Assembly (NCBI RefSeq): GCF_900110075.1
Contig: NZ_FOCJ01000004.1
Coordinates: forward strand, 372,001-436,000
DNA from: Paenibacillus sp. OV219
Lineage (GTDB): Bacteria; Bacillota; Bacilli; Paenibacillales; Paenibacillaceae
DNA: 64,000 bases
Reading direction: 5' to 3'
Shown here: one piece after another, positions 1 to 7,408 of the stretch
How the letters are laid out: each line of letters starts with the position of its first letter
Numbering within the stretch: position 1 is the stretch's first letter
Translations under genes and position numbers: made by a program
The notes under the pieces: model-generated
What the model saw: only the letters and a program-made list of their open reading frames with translations
The model's database searches: none
What the model was told of the DNA's origin: nothing

Positions 1-180
1 AGCATGAAATAATCGGTGAACGAGCACCGCCTTCTCCGCTGCCGCCATCGGATGATCCCGGCACCACTGGAACACCGTCCGTTCAATCCGGCTCCTGAAT
101 GCCTCATCCGTCATTGCACTACCAAGCTCAAGCTGGCCGCGTATTTGCTCCTTTAGCAGCAGTACTGTCGCTTCGTCCAC
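1..180 (-). CDS. CpaF/TadA-type pilus secretion ATPase, N-terminal fragment (cut by window edge)
   Basis: An open minus-strand frame runs off the left edge. Its first 60 residues look like the N-terminal all-alpha region of CpaF/TadA ATPases (LLLKEQIRGQLEL, then MTDEAFRSRIERTVF). No Walker motif is inside the window. I chose the GTG at 178-180 because AGGAGG lies about 11 bases upstream; an ATG at 112-114 just after the cpaE stop has no ribosome binding site. The frame overlaps the end of the CpaE-like gene by about 50 bases, which suggests translational coupling in one operon. In Tad systems CpaF powers assembly of Flp pili at the cytoplasmic membrane. The assignment rests on the short N-terminus and on the CpaE-like neighbour. 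Confidence 0.6.
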   Translation of the reverse strand, partial: MDEATVLLLKEQIRGQLELGSAMTDEAFRSRIERTVFQWCRDHPMAAAEKAVLVHRLFHA

Positions 181-1276
181 CGCGCTCGCCCCCTCCTGAA
201 ATTCCAAGCCGGCCCATCAGTACTTCAACCGCCCCTCGATACGCCGATGTGCCAGCTCCAAACCCAAGCCAGCCATCGCCGCAGCCGTCTCCTTCCGACA
301 GCTCCAGTACATAAGGAAGCTCACCTCCGCCCCCAACCTGCACGATTTGAACGTTATGTTTCATCTGATGAAATGCATCTCCGTACTTCTGCTTGCCATA
401 CTCCTTCGCCAGCTCCATTTTCCGTATGCTGACCGGGTGCCGCGAGACAAGCCATATCACATGCTGGCTAGCTTCAAACACGCCAATATGCATGGAGTCC
501 ATCCGGCTATCCAAATCAGCGACAACCATGTCATAATCGCCGGTCTCCTTTATGGTCTCGATCAGCTTCGTTACATGCTCGGCTGTAAGTGATAATCGCT
601 CATCAGCATTCTTGCATGGGGCAATGTAATCAACACCTAACGCCACATGCCGTTTTCGCAGCGCAATAAGCTGCGTGACAGCGCGCTCTGGTTCGGTTTG
701 AACCAAATAGAGCAGCTGCGCCATATCCTCGCTTCCCTCTTGCACCTCCCCTAGCACCCACGAGTTCCACTGCTCGAGGTTCAAATAGAAGACACGCGCT
801 CCCGAGATGGCAGCCTGCTGGCAGATCTGCATGGCGAGAGTCGTCTTCCCGATACCACCGGAAGCAGAGTAAACGGTAACGACAGCCATCCTCCCTCCGT
901 CCGAGGCACTGCTCCGACTCTGAAAAGCCGAACCGCCATAAGCTGCGAAAGCAGCGGTTAAAGCTTGCAACAATTGCGGCAACGGTTGTATCCTCACAAT
1001 TTCATGTACGTACCCTGACGTCCGACCGCCGCTTCCATCCACAAGCGCAGCAACCGGCAGTCCGTCTGCCAAGCCGCCAAGCTCACCTAACAGCTCTATA
1101 TCAGCAGCGAGCAAATCGACTGTATATCCCTCGCGGATAAACCTAAGCAAAGCTGCCGGATTCGTAAAAACAGTCAGCTGCCAGCTCTCCCCGAAAGACG
1201 AATGGCGAATATAGTCCGCGAGCCGCTCGGTATAATCCGTATCTACGGCAGCAAGAATGAGGCTTTTCTTATTCAT
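128..1276 (-). CDS. CpaE-like MinD/ParA-family ATPase of a Tad/Flp pilus locus
   Basis: 382 residues. The first ~110 residues resemble a degenerate receiver domain, as in CpaE proteins. A deviant Walker A, SASGGIGKTT, lies near residues 137-146, followed by a MinD-like fold (VVADLDSRMDSMHIGVFEAS). CpaE-like ATPases are thought to position or regulate Tad pilus assembly at the membrane. The next gene downstream is CpaF-like and overlaps it, supporting an operon. The start ATG at 1274-1276 has AAGGAG four to eight bases upstream. A strong hairpin with a U tract lies just upstream in the leader (1319-1364), so expression may be attenuated. The Gly/Arg-rich tail after residue 350 has no recognised domain. 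Confidence 0.82.
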   Translation of the reverse strand: MNKKSLILAAVDTDYTERLADYIRHSSFGESWQLTVFTNPAALLRFIREGYTVDLLAADIELLGELGGLADGLPVAALVDGSGGRTSGYVHEIVRIQPLPQLLQALTAAFAAYGGSAFQSRSSASDGGRMAVVTVYSASGGIGKTTLAMQICQQAAISGARVFYLNLEQWNSWVLGEVQEGSEDMAQLLYLVQTEPERAVTQLIALRKRHVALGVDYIAPCKNADERLSLTAEHVTKLIETIKETGDYDMVVADLDSRMDSMHIGVFEASQHVIWLVSRHPVSIRKMELAKEYGKQKYGDAFHQMKHNVQIVQVGGGGELPYVLELSEGDGCGDGWLGFGAGTSAYRGAVEVLMGRLGISGGGERGGRSDSTAAKGANTRPA

Positions 1277-1430
1277 AGTTCACACTCCTTCGGCTTCTAG
1301 CAAGGACGAAATAGACGCAAAAAAGCACCGTAACGACGCAGATCATCTGCGCAGTTACGGTGCTTCCGTAAGCAGTCCTATTTAATAATTGACCATAATT
1401 TACCACGAAAGCTGTCATATCGTCAAACAT
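1269..1430 (-). CDS. Possible small membrane protein ahead of cpaE (doubtful)
   Basis: A 53-residue frame from ATG 1428-1430 ends eight bases inside cpaE, so its stop overlaps the cpaE start and its last codons contain the cpaE ribosome binding site. Residues ~23-42 (MICVVTVLFCVYFVLA) could span the membrane and are followed by basic residues. Against it: no ribosome binding site is visible before the ATG, and the same DNA holds a near-perfect inverted repeat with a U tract that looks like an intrinsic terminator. The frame could be accidental. I keep it only because of the overlap and the plausible membrane segment. Confidence 0.28.
   Translation of the reverse strand: MFDDMTAFVVNYGQLLNRTAYGSTVTAQMICVVTVLFCVYFVLARSRRSVNYE
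1319..1364 (-). terminator. Terminator-like hairpin in the leader of the pilus operon
   Basis: Read on the minus strand, the arms AGCACCGTAAC...GTTACGGTGCT and the inner GCGCAGAT/ATCTGCG pair form a long stem, followed at once by six T residues (plus-strand A at 1319-1324). No minus-strand gene ends upstream; the nearest upstream gene is on the plus strand. The hairpin therefore sits in the 5' leader of cpaE and could act as an attenuator. Confidence 0.65.
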
Positions 1431-1509
1431 TTTTTGAGCAAGCTGGTACCAGCGCCATATCGCCGCAGATCCGTTCTTACCTTCGTTCTTCCATAAATAT
1501 TCACAAATA

Positions 1510-1580
1510 AATAAGTTGCTTATCTTTTGTAAGTCAACTATACTTAGGTAAGTAATCAACCAATAAGTAAGTTACTTATT
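1510..1580 (+). promoter_or_regulatory. SigmaA promoter of yodC with three palindromic operator-like sites
   Basis: TTGCTT (1516-1521) and TATACT (1539-1544) are 17 bases apart. Three related palindromes flank or overlap them: ATAAG-TTG-CTTAT at 1511-1523 over the -35, TACTTAGGTAAGTA at 1541-1554 over the -10 and start, and AATAAGTAAGTTACTTATT at 1562-1580 downstream. In Bacillus subtilis yodC is repressed by the HxlR-family regulator YodB, which binds TACT/AGTA-type sites; the same kind of control is inferred here. Confidence 0.65.
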
Positions 1581-1619
1581 TTTACAATTAAACCAACACC
1601 AAGGAGAGGAAGATATACA

Positions 1620-2252
1620 ATGACACAAACAAACACAGTGGTTTCAACTGAAACCGCAATTCGCGAGCGCCACTCGGTTCGCCAATACAAGAGAGATGTC
1701 GTTATTCCGCAAGAAACATTGAACGAAATTTTGGAGCTGGCTGCTGCGGCGCCATCGTCTTGGAACCTGCAACAATGGCGTTTCCTCGTCGTTCAAGAGC
1801 AAGCTCAGAAGGACCTGGTTCTTCCAATCGCATACGGACAACAGCAAGTTTCTGACGCTTCCGCAGTTGTAATCGTTCTTGGCGACCTTCAAGCGCAAAT
1901 TACTGGCCGCGAAATCTTTGACGGCATGCTGGCAGCTGGCCACATTTCGCAAGAAATCCGCGACAACATGGTAAACCAAATCGAAGGCGCGTACTCTTTC
2001 GAGCAAGTAGCGCGTGACGAAGCGAACAAGAACGCAGGCCTTGCTGCCATGCAATTGATGCTTGCAGCGAAAGCAAAAGGCTACGACACAGTCGCAATGG
2101 GCGGCTTCGACAAAGCGAAGCTCGTAGAAGCACTGAACGTCCCTGAGCGCTTCATCCCAGTAATGATGATCGCAATCGGCGAAGCAGCAGCACCAGGACG
2201 TCCAACTCCGCGCCTTCCGCTCGACAAGCTCGTAATCAACGAAACATTCTAA
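1620..2252 (+). CDS. yodC: YodC-like NAD(P)H nitroreductase
   Basis: 210 residues of the FMN-dependent nitroreductase family, closest in appearance to YodC/YdgI. The N-terminal RERHSVRQY motif (residues ~14-22) binds FMN phosphate, and AAAAPSSWNLQQWRF (~47-61) is the typical flavin/substrate segment; the C-terminal IAIGEAAAPGRPTPR is also characteristic. YodC reduces nitro compounds and quinones in the cytoplasm and is induced by thiol-reactive stress. AAGGAGAGGA lies about ten bases before the ATG. The promoter carries three palindromes suitable for a YodB-type repressor, but no regulator gene is adjacent. A terminator follows. Single-gene transcript. Confidence 0.88.
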   Translation: MTQTNTVVSTETAIRERHSVRQYKRDVVIPQETLNEILELAAAAPSSWNLQQWRFLVVQEQAQKDLVLPIAYGQQQVSDASAVVIVLGDLQAQITGREIFDGMLAAGHISQEIRDNMVNQIEGAYSFEQVARDEANKNAGLAAMQLMLAAKAKGYDTVAMGGFDKAKLVEALNVPERFIPVMMIAIGEAAAPGRPTPRLPLDKLVINETF

Positions 2253-2281
2253 TTCAACCTTTTTCTTTATCATACAATAGC

Positions 2282-2332
2282 GAAAGCCCTCCGTTCTCAG
2301 AAATGAGAATTGCGAGGGCTTTCATCATTTTT
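2282..2332 (+). terminator. Intrinsic terminator after yodC
   Basis: GAAAGCCCTC and GAGGGCTTTC pair around an inner TTCTCA/TGAGAA stem and are followed by ATCATTTTT. It lies 30 bases after the nitroreductase stop. Confidence 0.8.
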
Positions 2333-2342
2333 GGGCATACTA

Positions 2343-2837
2343 TCAATGGATCGTTCTTTCGCCATGCTCTAGGTCCGTCCCAGTAACCAATTGTACCGGG
2401 GCCAGAGCATGCGTGGTCGTAGCGGCGTCAGCGCCGCCGAAGAACAATCCGATCTCCCGCTCAGCACTTGCCGGGGAATCCGAGCCATGTACAATATTGC
2501 CGGCAATATCGAGGGCGTAATCACCGCGAATCGTGCCTGGCGCTGCTTCCACCGGATTCGTCTTGCCAATGATGGACCGCGCATTCTCTATCGCATGTTC
2601 CCCTTGCCATATCATCGCGCAGACAGGTCCGGACGTTAAGTAATTAACCAGTTCGCCGAAGAATGGCTTCGCCTTCAGTTCTCCATAGTGCCGCTCCGCG
2701 AGTGCCCTGTCAATCGACCGCAGCTGAATCGCCACAAGCGTAAATCCTTTCTGCTCAAACCGCGTAATGATCGGTCCTATTAATCCGCGCTTCACACCGT
2801 CTGGCTTCACCATCACAAATGTCTGTTCTACTTGCAC
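2343..2837 (-). CDS. ndk: Nucleoside diphosphate kinase
   Basis: 164 residues, somewhat longer than the usual ~149 because of a C-terminal extension. It transfers the gamma phosphate between nucleoside triphosphates and diphosphates through a phosphohistidine. The N-terminal [16 protein letters not shown] and the active-site segment [16 protein letters not shown] (catalytic His near residue 115) are unmistakable. The start ATG has AAAGGGG about ten bases upstream. It lies downstream of pepF on the same strand with 168 bases between, in which a weak terminator may end the pepF transcript. Confidence 0.95.
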   Translation of the reverse strand: MQVEQTFVMVKPDGVKRGLIGPIITRFEQKGFTLVAIQLRSIDRALAERHYGELKAKPFFGELVNYLTSGPVCAMIWQGEHAIENARSIIGKTNPVEAAPGTIRGDYALDIAGNIVHGSDSPASAEREIGLFFGGADAATTTHALAPVQLVTGTDLEHGERTIH

Positions 2838-2879
2838 GTTCTGTAATCCCCTTTCTCAAAAGCGTAAGCCTGCTGACAG

Positions 2880-2924
2880 AAAAACGGCGCATTCACCTGC
2901 TGTATAAGCCACAGGCCGCACCGT
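2880..2924 (-). terminator. Possible terminator between pepF and ndk
   Basis: On the minus strand ACGGTGCGG and CGCCGT pair imperfectly around an inner CCTGTGG/CAGCAGG stem, followed by TTTTTCTG. It would end the pepF message. The stem is interrupted, so this is a moderate call. Confidence 0.45.
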
Positions 2925-3005
2925 TCCTTCTGTATGTCAGTATTCCACTTTTCAGAGGATTCTATTCTTGTTCTTGCTGGTTCCTACATGTCTGATTCCT
3001 ACAAG

Positions 3006-4817
3006 TTAGCGCGTCAACTCGAGGAACGTATCGACGTCCTCCAAAGCTAGCTGGGCTGCTTCGCGCCAGAAGCCCGGCTCATCCAGCCTTACGCCTAGGT
3101 GTTTCTGCGCCAGATCTTCTACGGTCATAAGCCCTGTATCACGAAGCAACGCCACATAACGGTCCGCGAACGAACTCCCTTCCTTCTTTGCCACCGCATA
3201 GATGCCGCAGCTGAACAAGTATCCGAATGTGTAAGGGAAGTTGTAGAGCGGTACATCCGTTAGATAAAAATGCAGCTTCGACGCCCAGAAATACGGATGC
3301 TTCTCGCCGAGTACGCCGCTGAATGCCTCCTCCTGCGCATCCTCCATCAATTTGCTCAACTCTTCATGCGTGACCATCCCTTGCTTGCGACGCTCGTAGA
3401 ATCGTGTCTCGAATAAGAATCGGCAGTGGATGTCCATGAAGAACGAAACAGCGCTATGGATCTTATCGTCGAGCAGCGCCAACTTCTCGCTGCGGTCTGT
3501 TGCAGCCTTGAGCACAGAGTCAGACACAATCATCTCCGCGAATGTCGATGCCGTCTCCGCCACGTTCATCGCATACTCCTGCGCAAGCGGCGGTAGGTCA
3601 TTCATGACATGCTGATGATACGCGTGCCCAAGCTCATGCGCCAGCGTTGAGACATTGGAAGCCGTGCCTGAATAGGTCATAAAAATACGCGTCTGCCCGC
3701 TCTTCGGGAACGCCGTACAGAAACCGCCCGGACGTTTGCCGGGACGATCCTCCGCTTCGATCCAACCTTCGCGGAATGCCTTTTCCGAGAAATCAGCTAA
3801 ATCAGGACTGAACGCGCGGAATTGTTCCAGAATAATTTGCGCGGCGTCATCATAAGGCACAACCTTATGCGAAGAACCGAGCGGTGCGCCAACATCATGC
3901 CAGTCAAGCTGCTTCAGTCCGAGTAGCTCCGCTTTGCGTTCCAGGTATTTGACCAGCTTTGGCTTGCCTTCGGTTACGGCCTCCCACATCGCGCTGAGCG
4001 TCGCTTCGCTCATCCGGTTAATCGCGAGCGGCTCCTTCAGCACAGAGCCCCAGCCCCGCTTCTCATATAACTTCAGACGGAAGCCTGAGATACGGTTGAT
4101 CGTATCCGCACACAGGTCGCCCTGCTCATTCCATTCGCGCTCCCACTCCTCGAACGTTGCCTCACGCACCGCACGTTTACTGTTTGTTAGACGGTTACTC
4201 ATCTGACCAGCGGATAGCTGCTTCTTCACTTCATTGCCTGAGCCATCATCCTCCGTCACCTCGAACCGGACTCGGGAAACGATTGTATTGTAGAAATCGC
4301 CCCAGCCATGGTAACCGTCGACGGCAAGCTCCGCAGCAAGCGCCTCCTGGCTTGGAGGCAGCTTCTCCTTCGCCGCTTCACGCCGCTCATTCAGCACGAA
4401 AGCGACCGGGGCTACAGTTTCCGATGTTTGAAGCCAGCTCGTCCAAGCAGCATCATTGGCGTTCAGCAGCTGCTCGTCAAAAGCAGTCAGCGCGCCATTA
4501 AACTTCGCCGACAGCGTCTTCACCCGATCATTAAGTGCATTCGCAGCCGCATCCTTCATTTGCTGGGCTTGCAAGCAGCCTACGAAAGAATCCGACTGGC
4601 GAATTCGCAGTAAAATGGACTGCACGGCTGCCGTCCATTTATTCAGCAGTTCCACAGCAGGAGCTTCCGCACCTTCTGACTTCGCCTCCGCCAGCTGCTG
4701 CGACAAAGCTTCGATATCAGCCTCTATACCGCTTAATTCTTGCAAGAATGCCACTGAACGTGAGCCACCTGCATACAGCGCTTCCAAATCCCAAGATTGC
4801 GGATATGCTGTTTTCAT
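3006..4817 (-). CDS. pepF: M3-family oligoendopeptidase F
   Basis: 603 residues from the chosen start. Cytoplasmic zinc metallopeptidase that cleaves short peptides. The zinc-binding HELGHAYHQH (HEXXH) lies near residues 393-402, and the third ligand Glu follows in the helix ETASTFAEMI, as in M3 peptidases. The N-terminal helical region has the oligo-F pattern. The start ATG at 4815-4817 is preceded by GAGGGGG, whereas an in-frame upstream start at 4907 has no binding site and would add 30 atypical residues. It is divergent from yycC. Confidence 0.93.
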   Translation of the reverse strand: MKTAYPQSWDLEALYAGGSRSVAFLQELSGIEADIEALSQQLAEAKSEGAEAPAVELLNKWTAAVQSILLRIRQSDSFVGCLQAQQMKDAAANALNDRVKTLSAKFNGALTAFDEQLLNANDAAWTSWLQTSETVAPVAFVLNERREAAKEKLPPSQEALAAELAVDGYHGWGDFYNTIVSRVRFEVTEDDGSGNEVKKQLSAGQMSNRLTNSKRAVREATFEEWEREWNEQGDLCADTINRISGFRLKLYEKRGWGSVLKEPLAINRMSEATLSAMWEAVTEGKPKLVKYLERKAELLGLKQLDWHDVGAPLGSSHKVVPYDDAAQIILEQFRAFSPDLADFSEKAFREGWIEAEDRPGKRPGGFCTAFPKSGQTRIFMTYSGTASNVSTLAHELGHAYHQHVMNDLPPLAQEYAMNVAETASTFAEMIVSDSVLKAATDRSEKLALLDDKIHSAVSFFMDIHCRFLFETRFYERRKQGMVTHEELSKLMEDAQEEAFSGVLGEKHPYFWASKLHFYLTDVPLYNFPYTFGYLFSCGIYAVAKKEGSSFADRYVALLRDTGLMTVEDLAQKHLGVRLDEPGFWREAAQLALEDVDTFLELTR

Positions 4818-4984
4818 TCTTTTCCCCCTCGTTATCGCTATTTGCGTAATTAGCAGTGTCAGTGTATAACTGAAAGTATAACCGTTTGAGGATTGTCCTC
4901 TATTCATACATTACCCATACTATGAAGCATGAAGCCCTGCTTATGCAAGCAGCGCTAATACTACAGATAAGGAGTGCAAAGACT

Positions 4985-5155
4985 ATGACGCAACCATTAC
5001 AGCTGTCTCCGGAGACGGCGATCAAGCTTTCTAAGGAGCTTGGCGTACCGCTGGAGCATCTGATGCATATGCCGAAACATATTTTGCTGCAAAAGATCGC
5101 TGAGCTTGCTACTAAAAATGCAGCGAATGAGCCCAAAGGAGACACCGACAAGTGA
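4985..5155 (+). CDS. YycC-like small protein
   Basis: 56 residues from the ATG at 4985, preceded by AAGGAGTG. The core LSPETAIKLSKELGVPLEHL and the following HMPKHILLQKIAEL match the Bacillus YycC family, a short conserved protein of unknown function. No membrane segment or signal. Its stop overlaps the GTG start of the next gene (GTGA), so the two are translationally coupled. Confidence 0.8.
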   Translation: MTQPLQLSPETAIKLSKELGVPLEHLMHMPKHILLQKIAELATKNAANEPKGDTDK

Positions 5156-5388
5156 TCCCGTTCGAGCGTGCATGGCCTTATGATATTATTATGAAAGACG
5201 TATATGTCTCTTCTTGCCCATTCTGTCACAAAGATAACGTCCTGCTTCCGCTGCGACCGAAGGAGCTTGACCATATTCGTTCCGGCAGTAAGAAGCTGCT
5301 TGTGTTCCCTTGCTGCCATAGCCGCGTGACGGTTGTCGATGCGGACCAGGATTACCTGCTTACCGATACGAAGCTACGCCAAGCATAA
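5152..5388 (+). CDS. Small putative zinc-ribbon-like protein of unknown function
   Basis: 78 residues starting at GTG 5152-5154, with AAAGGAG ten bases upstream inside the preceding gene. Two cysteine knuckles are visible, CPFC near residues 22-25 and PCCHSR near 53-58, spaced like a small metal-binding fold. I do not recognise a named family. It is coupled to the YycC-like gene by a GTGA overlap and is closed by a terminator shared with the convergent DUF2225 gene. Confidence 0.72.
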   Translation: MIPFERAWPYDIIMKDVYVSSCPFCHKDNVLLPLRPKELDHIRSGSKKLLVFPCCHSRVTVVDADQDYLLTDTKLRQA

Positions 5389-5392
5389 TAAG

Positions 5393-5433
5393 TAAAGCCG
5401 CCCAGGCATAAGCCCTGAGCGGCTTTCTTTATT
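5393..5433. terminator. Bidirectional terminator
   Basis: AAAGCCGC and GCGGCTTT pair around a CAGG/CCTG inner stem. T-rich tracts follow on both strands (CTTTATTT on plus, ACTTATT on minus), serving the convergent genes on both sides. Confidence 0.8.
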
Positions 5434-6131
5434 TATGCATTCATTGCAGCTGGTTCTTCTTCAAACAGCTCGTTATTGTTATTCTCCCGCAGCATTTGCC
5501 ACTGGTCACGACTTGCCCGGATCATAGAAGCATCTGTAATCCGCTTGTCATTCACGACTCGCGAGAACCATTGGACCGCTTTACGAGGCTCGCCAACCCG
5601 GCGGTGCAGCTCTCCGATTAGATACATCAGCTTCGCGTTGTTAAGCGAGCCACCTTCTGTCTCGAAGACGGTTATGTAAGCTTCAAGCGCAAACCGCAGG
5701 AAACGCTGCTCCTGTTCCTGAAGCCCTTCGTAACGGTACAACCAAGCGATATGATGAAGAAGGCCTGCAATGACCCGATCCTTCTCTTTAATAATTCCGC
5801 AGCAGAGTAGCGCAAGCTTGTAGCATTCCAGCGCCTGCTCCTTCGTGCGGTTGCCTCCGTAATCGCGATGGATCCAGCGGCTGCCGAACGTATCGTAATA
5901 TTCCTTCTTCTGCGCATCCGTCATACGCTCCGCGCCATTCTCTGTAGAAGCGAAGCCGCAGCGAGGACAGACGCGAACCACATAATAGTCCGGATTAAAA
6001 TCTGTTTTGTAATGCGAGCAGAAATCCGTATCCCGATTCGACGGTTTCTTAAAGCTTGGGCGCACGCGTGATGTCTTATAGGTCGTCTCACAGCAAATGC
6101 ATGTAATAGATGTTAAGTAGAGCGGCTCCAT
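5433..6131 (-). CDS. DUF2225 family protein
   Basis: 232 residues. The N-terminus has paired cysteines (CICC at ~11-14 and CPRCGF at ~55-60) fitting a zinc-binding DUF2225 domain, and the rest is helical and TPR-like (YLIGELHRRVGEPRKAVQWF, ~175-194). DUF2225 proteins are common in sporulating Bacillota and have no assigned function. GGGAG lies eight bases before the ATG. The neighbouring hemoglobin gene is upstream on the same strand at 60 bases distance, so cotranscription is possible. Confidence 0.82.
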   Translation of the reverse strand: MEPLYLTSITCICCETTYKTSRVRPSFKKPSNRDTDFCSHYKTDFNPDYYVVRVCPRCGFASTENGAERMTDAQKKEYYDTFGSRWIHRDYGGNRTKEQALECYKLALLCCGIIKEKDRVIAGLLHHIAWLYRYEGLQEQEQRFLRFALEAYITVFETEGGSLNNAKLMYLIGELHRRVGEPRKAVQWFSRVVNDKRITDASMIRASRDQWQMLRENNNNELFEEEPAAMNA

Positions 6132-6191
6132 ATACTCACGTCTCCCTCAAATTTGTGTATCGCTCAAGTAGCGACAAAATCGCACCTGAGT

Positions 6192-6569
6192 CTACGGTTG
6201 ATTAACAAAGTGATGCGCAGGTCCAGATAGCCGATCGATAACAAGCTCTTGCAGCGCCTCAGGCAAGTCCGTCTCACGGAGCGCTTCGCGCATACAGCCA
6301 AGCCATGCCTCAGCCCGCTCAGGGGTGATTGGAAAAGGAAGATGTCTCCCCCGCATCATCGGATGCCCGTATTCATCGGAGTACAAGGAAGGCCCTCCGA
6401 AGAATTGCGTCAGAAACTTCGTTTGCTTCTCCATCACGGGTATAATATCTGCCGGAAAAAGTGGTGCCAGCAGCGGGTGCTGCTGTACTTTAGGATAAAA
6501 GGCCTGCACAATACCTTCGATACCCTTAGCCCCTCCGACAGCTTCATATATAGTGCTATAGTTATTCAT
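6192..6569 (-). CDS. Group II truncated hemoglobin
   Basis: 125 residues. The pattern FLTQFFGGPSLYSDEYGHPM followed by RGRHLPFPI is diagnostic of group II truncated globins (YjbI/TrHbO); the His of RGRH is the proximal haem ligand, near residue 76. These cytoplasmic haem proteins bind O2 or NO and are linked to oxidative or nitrosative stress. The ATG at 6567-6569 follows AAGGCGG; a GTG two codons earlier is also possible. Length is normal for the family. Confidence 0.9.
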   Translation of the reverse strand: MNNYSTIYEAVGGAKGIEGIVQAFYPKVQQHPLLAPLFPADIIPVMEKQTKFLTQFFGGPSLYSDEYGHPMMRGRHLPFPITPERAEAWLGCMREALRETDLPEALQELVIDRLSGPAHHFVNQP

Positions 6570-6670
6570 CGTCACAAACCGCCTTAATTTTTAGGTCTTT
6601 TGTATTGGTTCCTGTAGATATTTTAGCATGAAAGCAGTACGGATTAAAACTACGCTTTCGGGTGGGAAAT

Positions 6671-6703
6671 AAAAAAAGCTACCAGCCCTTTGAGGGCAGT
6701 AGC
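6671..6703 (-). terminator. Intrinsic terminator (minus strand)
   Basis: GCTACtGCCCT and AGGGCtgGTAGC form a stem followed by seven T residues on the minus strand. It overlaps the last codons of the decayed regulator reading frame. Confidence 0.8.
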
Positions 6704-7002
6704 AGCTCTGCACTTTTAGTGGACATCCATTTCACCGGACCGCCATACTTGCTCGAAATATGAAAGCCGCCAAGTCCATGCACGATCAGCTTGTTCGCTT
6801 CTACTTTCAGAGGCTGCTTCTCGTCAGTGTGAGCCCTTCTTAGTAGCCTGATATCACGAGCAAGCTGCAGCCCATCAGTCGAGCCAAGACTGACATCTAT
6901 AAACGCAATATCAACAGACTTGCTCCGGACAAAATCAAGCGCCTTATCTGCTTTCTGGAAGCTCCCGGCACGTGACCATATAACTATATAATAGTCTGGG
7001 AC
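6679..7002 (-). pseudogene. Remnant of a response regulator with SARP/BTAD-type C-terminal region
   Basis: A continuous minus-strand frame of about 107 codons has no usable start. Its first half looks like the middle of a receiver domain: a phosphoacceptor-type strand FIDVSLGSTDGLQLARDI. It then jumps directly into VHGLGGFHISSKYGGPVKW followed by MSTKSAELL, which is the beginning of the OmpR-like DNA-binding domain in SARP/BTAD response regulators. The normal intervening alpha4-beta5-alpha5 segment and everything after the DNA-binding start are missing, so the gene lost internal and terminal parts. This fills the otherwise gene-free 6.6-7.1 kb stretch. Its frame is kept open, suggesting recent decay. 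Confidence 0.6.
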
Positions 7003-7025
7003 TTTTAACCTATGTATAGAGTGCG

Positions 7026-7054
7026 AAAAAATGCCCTCTTCATAAAGAGGGCAT
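7026..7054 (-). terminator. Intrinsic terminator after the small membrane peptide gene
   Basis: ATGCCCTCTT and AAGAGGGCAT are perfect complements with a four-base loop, followed on the minus strand by six T residues. It ends the short transcript of the peptide gene at 7096-7188. Confidence 0.85.
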
Positions 7055-7095
7055 TGTAGTGTAAGTAGTATTTCGAATAGATGGTGGCAAGTTGT

Positions 7096-7188
7096 TTAGC
7101 TTTCGTAATCCTCTTCTCCAGGAGCCACCAGTGACTCGCGGATGACATAAACGAATGCACAGACGAGAATGCCTGCAATAATACTCAT
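7096..7188 (-). CDS. 30-residue single-span membrane peptide
   Basis: A short frame from ATG 7186-7188 encodes a peptide with one membrane segment (IIAGILVCAFVYVI) and an acidic tail ending GEEDYES. GGAG lies eight bases before this ATG; an in-frame ATG two codons earlier sits too close to the binding site. A promoter (TTGATG, 16 bases, TATGAT) lies upstream and a perfect terminator downstream, so this is a complete monocistronic unit. Many spore formers carry such unannotated small membrane proteins; I do not recognise this one. Confidence 0.58.
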   Translation of the reverse strand: MSIIAGILVCAFVYVIRESLVAPGEEDYES

Positions 7189-7226
7189 TGTCATCACTCC
7201 AAGTTCTATTGACGTGAGACAATTGT

Positions 7227-7254
7227 ATCATACGGCCCAACAAAATAACATCAA
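7227..7254 (-). promoter_or_regulatory. Putative sigmaA promoter of the small membrane peptide gene
   Basis: On the minus strand TTGATG (7249-7254) and TATGAT (7227-7232) are 16 bases apart, about 35 bases upstream of the peptide start codon. Confidence 0.5.
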
Positions 7255-7408
7255 TTTTGCAAGCGTTTTCGAAATGTAATACAGCTGTAATATAAGGGCA
7301 ATATCTGGCGTTTTCTCTGCCTTTCGAGACGAACCAGTGATGATTGTCCCACTTCCCACATATAGCAATAATAGAGCTGTTTGTTCGCTCATGGGGAGGG
7401 ACTTACGT

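Noticed and set aside
1644-2273. 209-codon minus-strand frame opposite the nitroreductase
   Set aside because: Shadow of a real gene with strong codon bias; no binding site or domain.
7258-7271. cre-like site TGCAAGCGTTTTCG for CcpA upstream of ylbJ
   Set aside because: One mismatch to the usual consensus at the end, and neither flanking gene is a sugar gene; likely chance.
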